This document shows positions 24,914-31,526 of a stretch of DNA of 34,669 bases, piece after piece; the stretch's first letter is position 1; each line of letters opens with the position of its first letter. Location: contig JBKJQN010000042.1 of the NCBI GenBank assembly GCA_046593925.1, forward strand, positions 1-34,669. Direction: 5' to 3'. The stretch is from JAYVYM01 sp046593925 (GTDB lineage Bacteria > Actinomycetota > Actinomycetes > Mycobacteriales > SCTD01). The notes below the pieces were generated by a model, which was not told the DNA's origin, ran no database searches, and saw nothing but the letters and a program-made list of their open reading frames with translations. Position numbers and translations under genes: made by a program.

Positions 24914-26338
24914 GTGCAGTTGCCCGAGGGGCTCGTCGCCGTCGTCAAGCGTGACTGCCCGACGTGCCTGCTCGTCGAGCCGGTGCTGCAGCGGCTCGCG
25001 GCGACCACCGAGCTGACCGTCTGGAGCCAGGACGACCCCAGCTTCCCCGCCGGCACGACGGTCGTCGACGACTCCGAGCTCGAGCGCAGCTGGCGGCTCG
25101 GCATCGACACCGTGCCGACGCTGCTGCGGGTGCGGGACGGCGTGGAGGTCGAGCGCCTGCAGGGTTGGCTGCGCGCGGACTGGGAGCGGCTGTCGGGCGT
25201 GCCCGGCCTCGGCGAGGGGCTGCCCGACCACCGGCCGGGCTGCGGGTCACGCAGCGTCGAGTCGGGTCTGGAGGAGGAGCTCGACAGGCGGTACGGCGGC
25301 CGCGTCCTGGCCTCCCGCAGGGTCGAGCTCGCCGACCTCGAGGACGAGAGCGAAGCGCTGTACGCCCGGGGTTGGACAGACGGGCTCCCGGTCGTCGCGC
25401 CGACCGAACAGCGCGTCCTGCGGATGCTGACGGGCACCTCGCGCAGTCCGGACGAGCTCGTCGCGGTCGTGCCACCGGACCTCGCGCCGTGCACGGTGGA
25501 GAAGGTCGCGGTCAACGCGGTGCTCGCGGGCTGCCTGCCCGAGCACCTGCCGGTCGTGCTGGCCGCGGTCGCGGGCGCCTGCGGCGACGCGTTCAACATG
25601 CACGGCCTGCTGGCGACCACCTACCCCGCCGGGCCGGTGCTCGTCGTCAACGGACCGGTCGCGGCGCGCGTCGGCATGAACAGCGGCGGCAACGCCCTCG
25701 GCCAGGGCAACCGGGCGAACGCCACGATCGGCCGGGCCCTGCAGCTGGTGGTCCGCAACGTCGGTGGCGGCCGGCCCGGCGAGGTCGACCGCGCCGCGCT
25801 GGGCAACCCCGGCAAGTACAGCTTCTGCTTCGCCGAGGCCGAGGCAGGCTCCCCGTTCACCCCGCTCGCGGCGTCCCGCGGCGTGCCCGGCTCGGCGGTC
25901 ACCCTGTTCGCCGGAGCGGGCGCGTCCCCGGTCGTCGACCAGATCAGTCGTACGCCCTCCTCGTTGGTCCGCACCTTCGCGCTCGCGCTGCGGGCGGTCG
26001 CGCACCCGAAGCTCGCCGTCGCGTTCGACGCGCTGCTGGTCGTCTGCCCGGAGCACGGCCGGGTCTTCCACTCGGCCGGCTGGGACCGCGCGAGGCTGCT
26101 GGCCGAGCTCGAGCCGCTCCTGCAACTCGCCCCGGAAGAGCTGCGGCGCGGCAGCGGTGGCATCGAGGAGGGCATGCCGCCCGGGCTCGACTCCGCGCCG
26201 CTGCCGAAGTTCCGGCCCGGCGGGCTGCTTGTCGCGCACGCCGGCGGTACGGCAGGGATGTTCTCGGCTGTCATCGGTGGCTGGGTGAGCGGGGCGACCG
26301 GCAGCGAGCCGGTGACCGTGGCGATCGAGGAGACGTAG
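24914..26338 (+). CDS. Thioredoxin-like domain fused to a large conserved domain, partner of the UGSC protein
   Basis: 474 residues. Residues 1-100 form a thioredoxin-like domain with the redox motif CPTC in VAVVKRDCPTCLLVEPVL and the cis-Pro in DTVPTLLR. Residues 140-470 are a separate conserved domain: ARGWTDGLPVVAPTEQRV, NAVLAGCLPEHLPVVLAAV, GPVAARVGMNSGGNALGQGN, KYSFCFAEAEAGSPF and the C-terminal HAGGTAGMFSAVIGGW. I know this domain only as a conserved protein of unknown function found beside UGSC proteins and CoA enzymes. It ends one base before the selenoprotein start (TAGATG), so the two are co-expressed. The CPTC thiols could reduce an intermediate on the selenoprotein. Confidence 0.8.
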   Translation: MQLPEGLVAVVKRDCPTCLLVEPVLQRLAATTELTVWSQDDPSFPAGTTVVDDSELERSWRLGIDTVPTLLRVRDGVEVERLQGWLRADWERLSGVPGLGEGLPDHRPGCGSRSVESGLEEELDRRYGGRVLASRRVELADLEDESEALYARGWTDGLPVVAPTEQRVLRMLTGTSRSPDELVAVVPPDLAPCTVEKVAVNAVLAGCLPEHLPVVLAAVAGACGDAFNMHGLLATTYPAGPVLVVNGPVAARVGMNSGGNALGQGNRANATIGRALQLVVRNVGGGRPGEVDRAALGNPGKYSFCFAEAEAGSPFTPLAASRGVPGSAVTLFAGAGASPVVDQISRTPSSLVRTFALALRAVAHPKLAVAFDALLVVCPEHGRVFHSAGWDRARLLAELEPLLQLAPEELRRGSGGIEEGMPPGLDSAPLPKFRPGGLLVAHAGGTAGMFSAVIGGWVSGATGSEPVTVAIEET

Positions 26339-26869
26339 ATGGCGCGCACCGTCCTGGACCCGACCTCCGAGCGCAGCCCGGCCGCCCGGCAGGTCAACCC
26401 GCGGCCCGCGTCGCTGGCCGGGCTGACCGTCGGCCTGCTCGACATCAGCAAGGCCCGTGGCGACGTGTTCCTGGACCGGCTCGACGTCCTGCTGCGCGCC
26501 GACGGCGTTCGGACCCTGCGCTACCGCAAGCCGACTTTCGCGAAGCCGGCGCCGGTGGACCTGCGGCACGAGATCGCGACGCACTGCGAGGTGGTCATCG
26601 AAGCGCTCGCCGATTGAGGCTCGTGCACGTCGTGCAGTGTGCACGACATCGCCGGTCTCGAGTCCCGCGGCCTGGTCGGGGTTTTCCTCGCCTCGAGCGA
26701 GTTCGCGCAGGCCGCCGAGGCGCAGTCCGCGGCGCTCGGCTTCCCCGCCCCGTACGTCCTGGTACCGCACCCTGTGCAGGACCGCACCGACGACGAGCTG
26801 CGGGCGCTCGCCGATGCGGCGTACGCCCGGGTCGTCGCTGCTGTCAGCGCGCCGTCCTCCCCGGGGTGA
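26339..26869 (+). CDS. UGSC family selenoprotein with in-frame UGA (Sec at residue 93)
   Basis: Read through TGA 26615-26617, this gene is 176 residues long. It starts immediately after the upstream TAG and ends at TGA 26867-26869. The N-terminal half contains LAGLTVGLLDISKARGDVFL and VDLRHEIATHCEVVIEALAD. The UGA is followed by GSCTSCSVHDIAGLESRGLV, giving Sec-Gly-Ser-Cys, the signature of the UGSC (seleno)protein family. The next 80 codons stay open with the same base use and end with PYVLVPHPVQDRTDDELRAL. A hairpin suited to be a SECIS lies 19 nt after the UGA. The selenol next to Cys suggests a redox or reductive enzyme; the reaction is unknown. If read conventionally, the gene would be a 92-residue protein with a separate 76-residue ORF. 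Confidence 0.85.
26629..26647 (+). promoter_or_regulatory. Candidate bacterial SECIS hairpin
   Basis: gtcgtgca (26629-26636) and tgcacgac (26640-26647) form a perfect 8-bp stem closed by a GUG loop (26637-26639). The loop lies 19 nt after the UGA and begins with G. Both features fit the bacterial SECIS rule (G in the first two loop positions, roughly 16-37 nt from UGA to loop). An alternative 8-bp stem, tcgtgcac/gtgcacga (26621-26628/26639-26646), has a 10-nt loop. Confidence 0.7.
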
Positions 26870-27081
26870 CCAGCTTGTCGACGTCCTGGCGGCGGGCAGT
26901 CGGTCGGTCGATGCAGGCCCGTGCAGTGCGCGACAGAGACCGCGTACGCAGCCCTGCGCGCACGCGGATGGGGGCGTCCGACGGTCCAGCTGGCAGACGT
27001 GAGCTCGCGGGCTTGCGCCGGCTCGTCGTCATCGCCCCGGCGAGGGCGCACCGGCGAGTCGACACTCTCTCGGGCTGGCAA

Positions 27082-27100
27082 CACCTGCTGGCATCAGGTG
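27082..27100. promoter_or_regulatory. Dyad just upstream of the antitoxin start
   Basis: cacctg (27082-27087) and caggtg (27095-27100) form an inverted repeat with a 7-nt spacer directly before ATG 27101. Ribbon-helix-helix antitoxins usually bind such a dyad to repress their own operon. The remaining part of the 231-bp gap from 26870 shows nothing else I can assign. Confidence 0.4.
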
Positions 27101-27328
27101 ATGGCACGAACGATCACGCTGCGGCTGTCCGACAGCGTACGAGGCCGTGAACCGCTGTGCCCAAGCGGACCAGCAATCGATCAACTCATGGATCGAGGGC
27201 CTGCTCGACGCCGAGGACATGCGACGTCGCTGTGCAGCGCACGACCGATGGCTGGTGGCCCACCCAGCCGCGGTGCCTTCACGCAGGCGTGGGCTGATCG
27301 TCCTCTCGATGAGCTGACGGGGCGTTGA
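27101..27328 (+). pseudogene. Ribbon-helix-helix antitoxin with two compensating frameshifts
   Basis: Starting at ATG 27101 the frame reads MARTITLRLSDS, the beginning of an RHH/CopG-type antitoxin. The continuation YEAVNRCAQADQQSINSWIE and GLLDAEDMRRRCAAHDRWLV lies in another frame from 27138. The end, AFTQAWADRPLDELTGR, is back in the first frame and stops at 27326-27328. One extra (or two missing) bases near 27137 and one missing base near 27266 would account for this. Together the pieces make a normal ~77-residue antitoxin. The toxin start TTG 27325 overlaps its stop (TTGA). Either it is inactivated or the assembly has two small errors. Confidence 0.6.
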
Positions 27329-27732
27329 GCATCTCCCCACGGAGGGGGGGCGATCTCTGGGGGACTGACGACGGCATCAGCGTGCTTGTCATCTCCTCCA
27401 CGGTGTACAACGAGATTCGCAGCGAGCCGACCGTCATGATGGTTCCCGTTTTCGACACCGAGCCGGACACCGGATTTGGTGTTGATCTTGGCGACGGCTG
27501 GGCGGCTCCAGGTCTCGTCGCCAGCCTGCGCAAGGCCCGGTTGGAGGAGCGTCGTCGGCGGATTGACATGCAAGCACTTACCGACGTCAACAACATGCTC
27601 TTCAAGATCCTCGCGACGCCGGACCGGCAGCACAGTCATCGCTCCAGTGGAACGAGGCGGCGAACATCGCGGCACGGGCGCCGGGCGGCACCAGCCCGGG
27701 AAGCCGGCTCGAGTCGCCCGTCAACCAGGTGA
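27325..27732 (+). CDS. MazF/PemK-like toxin with aberrant C-terminus
   Basis: 135 residues. The body resembles MazF/PemK endoribonuclease toxins: RRGGDLWGTDDGISVLVISS, VMMVPVFDTEPDTGFGVDLG and ARLEERRRRIDMQALTDVNN, ending the fold at LFKILATPDR (about residue 102). The last 33 residues (HSHRSSGTRRRTSRHGRR) are basic low-complexity sequence that lies opposite the truncated methyltransferase and looks foreign. The TTG start overlaps the antitoxin stop in the usual way for coupled toxin-antitoxin genes. There are two glycines in RRGGDLW where relatives have one, beside a run of seven Gs. Probably a relic or partly active toxin; its antitoxin frame is broken. Confidence 0.65.
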   Translation: MSISPRRGGDLWGTDDGISVLVISSTVYNEIRSEPTVMMVPVFDTEPDTGFGVDLGDGWAAPGLVASLRKARLEERRRRIDMQALTDVNNMLFKILATPDRQHSHRSSGTRRRTSRHGRRAAPAREAGSSRPSTR

Positions 27733-27994
27733 TGTTCGTCAGGCCCGCCGCTCGTGCGGCCTGCCGACCGTGCACGAGCATGCCGCTGACGGGATCAATC
27801 GCGATGACCGTCCGGGCGTGCCGGGCGAGGTGGAGGGTCAGCTGACCGGAGCCGCAGCCGATGTCGACCACCCGCCGGGTGGCGTCGAGACCGATCTTGG
27901 CGGCGAGCTTGTCGACCTCGTGGCGTGGATACCCGGACCGGTGCAGGACGTAGTGCGGCACTGCGGACTCGAATCGGCACAGCGGAGTCGTCAC
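27602..27994 (-). pseudogene. Truncated class I SAM-dependent methyltransferase
   Basis: 130 residues from GTG 27994. It begins CRFESAVPHYVLHRSGYPRH and has SAM motif I VVDIGCGSGQLTLHLARHA, the acidic IAIDPVSGML and MFAASFHWSDD. It then loses similarity at about 27640 and stops at 27602. Relatives are about 250 residues, so nearly half is missing. The cut lies where the convergent toxin also loses its end, which points to one rearrangement joining two unrelated pieces. Confidence 0.65.
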
Positions 27995-27998
27995 ACGC

Positions 27999-28154
27999 CA
28001 CCTCACCACGCATCGGCACCAGGTACCGCAGCGATCCGAGACGTCCGTACGGTGGGGTCAGCCACCATTTCTCGATGATCGCCGCCAGAGCGGCGTCGAC
28101 AGCAGCTGGCCGGTCCTTCAGCCAGCGGCCGCCGGCGCCGTGAAGACTCCAGTG
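27999..28154 (-). pseudogene. Unrecognised protein-like fragment
   Basis: A minus-strand frame reads HGAGGRWLKDRPAAVDAALA, then EKWWLTPPYGRLGSLRYLVP followed by MRGEV. The composition looks like real protein, and it runs straight into the start of the truncated methyltransferase, but there is no proper start or stop. I cannot name its family. It may be the 3' end of a lost gene that preceded the methyltransferase. Confidence 0.3.
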
Positions 28155-28179
28155 ACCGCCCCGGCCCGGAGGAGATTGC

Positions 28180-28836
28180 GTGAGCACGATCGAGGACCTG
28201 GTCCAGCAGCTCATCACCGTCGGCCGCAAAGCTGTCGCCGCCGGGCTGGTGATCGGCTCCGGGGGCAACCTGTCGGCCCGGCTGCCGGGCGCCGACGAGT
28301 GCGTCGTCACCCGCAGCGGCTCGTGGCTCGACGAGCTGCAACCGGCGGACTTCTCAGTCGTCGCGATCGATGTCGGAACGGTCCGCGGCGGACATCCGGC
28401 GCCCTCCAGCGAGGTTCTGCTGCACCTGGCGACCTACCGGGTCCGGCCCGACATCAACGCGCTCGTGCACCTGCACCCGCAGGCGAGCGTGCTGCTGGAC
28501 GCCCTCGGTCACCGGATCCGACTGCTGACGACCGACCAGGCCTACTACGTACGCGAGGTGCGCTCGACGCCGTTCCTGCAGACCGGGTCGCGGGAGCTGG
28601 CAGACGCGGGCGCGGAGGCGACCCGCGACGGGTGCAACTGCGTGGTCCTCGGCCACCACGGCTGCTCCGCCCTCGGCGCGACGGTGGAGCTGGCCCACAA
28701 GCGCGCGGCCAACCTGGAGGAGGCGGCCCGGGCGACCCTGCTGATGCTGCAGCTCGGCGACACCACGACCGAGTGCCCGCCGCAGTACCTGCAGACGATC
28801 CGGGCCAGGGAAGCTGCGGCCCGGGACGGGCACTGA
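28180..28836 (+). CDS. Class II aldolase/adducin family protein
   Basis: 218 residues. Zinc site residues are in LVHLHPQASV (H-x-H) and GHHGCSALG, with the catalytic Glu candidate in APSSEVLLHLATY. GSGGNLSARLPG near residue 27 is the substrate phosphate loop of fuculose/rhamnulose/ribulose-phosphate aldolases and epimerases. The GTG at 28180 has ggaggag 6 nt upstream. Members cleave or epimerise sugar phosphates or decarboxylate keto acids. It appears monocistronic; the substrate is not evident. Confidence 0.9.
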   Translation: MSTIEDLVQQLITVGRKAVAAGLVIGSGGNLSARLPGADECVVTRSGSWLDELQPADFSVVAIDVGTVRGGHPAPSSEVLLHLATYRVRPDINALVHLHPQASVLLDALGHRIRLLTTDQAYYVREVRSTPFLQTGSRELADAGAEATRDGCNCVVLGHHGCSALGATVELAHKRAANLEEAARATLLMLQLGDTTTECPPQYLQTIRAREAAARDGH

Positions 28837-28870
28837 GGTGCGGGTCGCAGGACTCGACGTCACCTGACTG

Positions 28871-28965
28871 CCTCCCCTTCGGCAGCTCACCTCCCCTTCG
28901 GCGGTGCACTCACCAGGGCCCTTAGGGTGACGTCACGCAGGGGAAGTGACGTCGCGAAGGGGAGG
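28871..28965. terminator. Repeat-rich dyad between convergent genes
   Basis: cctccccttcgg occurs at 28871-28882 and 28890-28901, and its complement cgaaggggagg at 28955-28965, so either copy can form an 11-bp stem. A 10-bp palindrome gtgacgtcac (28927-28936) sits inside, and GACGTCAC/GTGACGTC half copies flank it. The block fills the 131-bp gap between a plus gene ending at 28836 and a minus gene ending at 28968, as expected for a shared terminator. Confidence 0.5.
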
Positions 28966-28967
28966 CG

Positions 28968-29903
28968 TCAGCGCTGGTACGGGGCGCGGGCGGCGAGCAC
29001 GGCCAGCTGGGCCCGGTCGCGGGCCCGCACACGCTCGTCGTACGTCCGGCCGGCGAAGCGCTCCTCCGTGGCGGTGCTGAGCTGGTCGACGACATCGTCG
29101 GTCAGTTCGGGCTGCCCGAGGTCCTTCCACCGCCGCGCCATCCCCGGACCGAGGTGCTCCAGCAGGTGCCGCAGGCCGCCCGGCCCGCCGCCGAGCGAGT
29201 AGCTCTCGAACGGCCCGGCCGTCGCCCACCGCACCCCGACCGACTCGGTGACGACCCGGTCGAGCTCCTCGGCGGTCACGACCCCGGACAGCACCAGGTG
29301 CACGCTCTCCCGGAACAGCGCCGACTGCAGCCGGTTCGCGACGAAGCCGCCGATCTCGCGGTGCAGCGCGACGGGCGCCTTGCCCAGCGCCCGGTAGAAC
29401 GCCACCGCCGCCTCGACCTGCTCCGGCGTCGTCGCGGCGCCGGGCACGACCTCCACCAGCGGTACGACGTGCGGCGGGTTGAACGGATGACCGACGAGCA
29501 GCCGGCCCGGTTCGGCCATCCCCGTCGACATCTCCGACGGCATCAGCCCGGACGTCGACGACAGCAACAACGCGTGCGAAGGGGCCACCCGCTCGACGTC
29601 GGCCCACAGCGACTGCTTGAGCTCCAGTCGCTCCGGACCGTTCTCCTGTACGACGTCCGCGCCGTCGACCGCCTCGTCCTGGCCGGTGACGGTGACGGAC
29701 GCCAGCAGCTCGCCCGGGTCGCGCGGCCCGCCCGGCAGGGTCTCGGCGAACTGGCGGACCGCCTGCTCCACGACCTCCTGCGCGTCCTGACGCGGGTCGC
29801 TGACCCGCACCTGCATCCCGTACGCGGCGAACAACGTCGCCCAGGAGACACCGATCGTGCCGGCACCGATGACCGCGGCCGTCCGCCCTGCAAGCTCGTC
29901 CAT
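28968..29903 (-). CDS. 3-hydroxyacyl-CoA dehydrogenase-like (L-gulonate/carnitine dehydrogenase type)
   Basis: 311 residues from ATG 29903. The N-terminal Rossmann fold has TAAVIGAGTIGVSWATLFAA. The acidic residue in RVSDPRQDAQEV would hold NAD. The active-site stretch is LLSSTSGLMPSEMS, then GHPFNPPHVVPLVEVVPG with the catalytic His and the conserved VPLVE. The C-terminal helical domain starts at REIGGFVANRLQSALFRES. The SSTSGLMPS variant is more like lambda-crystallin, L-gulonate 3-dehydrogenase and carnitine dehydrogenase than fatty-acid HADs. Substrate uncertain. Confidence 0.9.
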   Translation of the reverse strand: MDELAGRTAAVIGAGTIGVSWATLFAAYGMQVRVSDPRQDAQEVVEQAVRQFAETLPGGPRDPGELLASVTVTGQDEAVDGADVVQENGPERLELKQSLWADVERVAPSHALLLSSTSGLMPSEMSTGMAEPGRLLVGHPFNPPHVVPLVEVVPGAATTPEQVEAAVAFYRALGKAPVALHREIGGFVANRLQSALFRESVHLVLSGVVTAEELDRVVTESVGVRWATAGPFESYSLGGGPGGLRHLLEHLGPGMARRWKDLGQPELTDDVVDQLSTATEERFAGRTYDERVRARDRAQLAVLAARAPYQR

Positions 29904-29922
29904 GCCGGCATTCTGCTCCCAT

Positions 29923-29928
29923 TAGGGT
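29923..29928 (+). promoter_or_regulatory. -10 element (TAGGGT) of a probable leaderless promoter
   Basis: TAGGGT ends 6 nt before ATG 29935. The gap to the divergent dehydrogenase is only 31 bp, so a leaderless transcript fits the lack of room for a ribosome-binding site. Confidence 0.5.
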
Positions 29929-29934
29929 CGACGC

Positions 29935-30456
29935 ATGCCGCTGTACAGCTTCGAGGGCAAAACGCCGCGGGTGCACCCGGACGCCTGGATCGCGCCCACC
30001 GCGACCCTGGTCGGCGACGTCACCGTCGAGGCGAACGCCTCGGTCTGGTACGGGGCCGTGCTGCGCGCGGACTTCGGGCCGATCGTCGTACGGGAGGGCG
30101 CGAACGTGCAGGACGGGTCGGTGCTGCACGGCGGGCCCGACCCGGTGACCGAGATCGGGGCCGGCGCGACCGTGGGTCACCTGTGCGTCGTGCACGGCGC
30201 CGTCGTCGGCGAGCAGGCGCTGATCGGCAACGGCGCGGTCGTCCAGGACGGCGCGCGGGTCGGTGCCCGCGCGCTGGTCGCCGCCGGCAGCACCGTGACG
30301 CCCGGCACCGTCATCCCGCCCGAGGTCGTCGCGACCGGCACCCCCGCCAAGGTCCGCGGCCCGCTCCAGGGCTCGGCGCAGTGGTGGGTCGACAACAACC
30401 CGGCGGCCTACCAGGAGCTGGCCCGCCGGCACGCGGTCGGCACCCGGCCGGTCTAG
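29935..30456 (+). CDS. Gamma-class carbonic anhydrase-like hexapeptide protein
   Basis: 173 residues forming a left-handed beta-helix with repeated hexapeptides: IAPTATLVGDVTVEANASVW, the ADFGPIVVREGANVQDGSVL segment, and three metal histidines in SVLHGG, TVGHLC and VVHGAV. The end has NNPAAYQELARRH, typical of the family. Relatives include Cam and YrdA/PaaY-like proteins. They hydrate CO2 or act as thioesterases; some members are inactive. Distances between histidines match the zinc site. Confidence 0.9.
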   Translation: MPLYSFEGKTPRVHPDAWIAPTATLVGDVTVEANASVWYGAVLRADFGPIVVREGANVQDGSVLHGGPDPVTEIGAGATVGHLCVVHGAVVGEQALIGNGAVVQDGARVGARALVAAGSTVTPGTVIPPEVVATGTPAKVRGPLQGSAQWWVDNNPAAYQELARRHAVGTRPV

Positions 30457-30484
30457 GGCTCCCGCCCGGTTTGGCCGCCCGACG

Positions 30485-31510
30485 TCAGGCTGCCGGGTAG
30501 ACCCGCGCCGGGCCGTTGACGCGCAGGTGCACCCGCTCACCGGCGGCCGGGACGTCCGGACCGTCGACCCGGGCGAGCACCTGCTCGCCACCGGCCAGCC
30601 GAAGCCGCACCGTCGCGTCGTGGCCGTAGTAGCTGACCTCCACGACCTGCGCCGCCGTGCCCGCCGGCCCGAGCTCGAGCTGCTCGGGTCGTACGAGGAC
30701 CCGCACCGGCCCCTGCGCGCACCCTGCGGGCACGGCCAGGTCGCCGAGCGCGCACGACGCCGCCGCGCCGACCACGACGGCCGGCAGCACGACGGCCGCG
30801 CCGACGAACTCGGCGACGGCGGGGTCGACCGGCGCGCCGTACAGCGTCTCGGGGCGGCCCACCTGCACCAGCCGGCCGTCGCGCATGACCGCCACCTGGT
30901 CGGCGAGCGAGAGCGCCTCGCCCTGGTCGTGCGTGACCAGCACCGCGGTCGCCCCGGCCGTATAGAGCGCCGCGGCGACGGCGCGGCCGGTCTCCTCGCG
31001 GAGCCCGGCGTCGAGCGAGGCGAACGGTTCATCGAGCAGGACGACGGACGGCCGAGGGGCGAGCGCGCGGGCCAGCGCGACCCGCTGCTGCTGCCCGCCC
31101 GACAGCTGGTGCGGCGGCCGGTCGCCCATAGCCGGGTCCAAGCCGACCAGCTCGAGCAGCTCGGCGACCCGCCCCCCCGCCCGGCGCTCACGCCTCGGCA
31201 GCCCGAAGGTGATGTTCGCTGTGACGTCGAGATGCGGGAACAGCGCACCCTCCTGCGGCACGTACCCGACCCGCCGACGCTGGGCCGGCACGGCCCGCCC
31301 CGAGCCAGCGACGACCTGGTTGCCGAACGCGATCGTGCCGCTGTCGGGGGCGTCGAAGCCGGCGACCAGTCGCAGCAGCGTCGTCTTGCCGCAGCCGGAC
31401 GGCCCCAGTACCGCCGTGAGGCTGCGCTCCGGCACCTCCAGGTCGACGCCGCGCAGCACCTGCACGGGCCCGAACGCCTTGGTCAGACCGCGCACCGACA
31501 GCGCGGTCAC
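30485..31510 (-). CDS. Iron(III) ABC transporter ATP-binding protein (FbpC-like)
   Basis: 341 residues. Nucleotide-binding domain: Walker A GPSGCGKTTLLRL, Q-loop VGYVPQEGALFPHLDV, signature LSGGQQQRVALARAL, Walker B VVLLDEPFASLD, switch His in LVTHDQGEALSLAD. The C-terminal 100 residues are a TOBE-like regulatory domain (VRVLVRPEQLELG). It drives the permease encoded just upstream of it. The GTG at 31510 is 16 bp after the permease stop. Third gene of an iron-responsive operon. Confidence 0.93.
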   Translation of the reverse strand: MTALSVRGLTKAFGPVQVLRGVDLEVPERSLTAVLGPSGCGKTTLLRLVAGFDAPDSGTIAFGNQVVAGSGRAVPAQRRRVGYVPQEGALFPHLDVTANITFGLPRRERRAGGRVAELLELVGLDPAMGDRPPHQLSGGQQQRVALARALAPRPSVVLLDEPFASLDAGLREETGRAVAAALYTAGATAVLVTHDQGEALSLADQVAVMRDGRLVQVGRPETLYGAPVDPAVAEFVGAAVVLPAVVVGAAASCALGDLAVPAGCAQGPVRVLVRPEQLELGPAGTAAQVVEVSYYGHDATVRLRLAGGEQVLARVDGPDVPAAGERVHLRVNGPARVYPAA

Positions 31511-31526
31511 CTGACCGGCGGTCGGG

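Noticed and set aside
23956..25620. 554-codon minus-strand frame across the CoA-transferase and thioredoxin-like genes
   Set aside because: Crosses the boundary of two clearly coding plus-strand genes and is Ser/Arg-rich noise.
26639..26869. Separate short gene starting at GTG after the UGA
   Set aside because: It is in the same frame as the upstream gene, lacks a ribosome-binding site and omits the conserved GSC residues. Sec readthrough explains it better.
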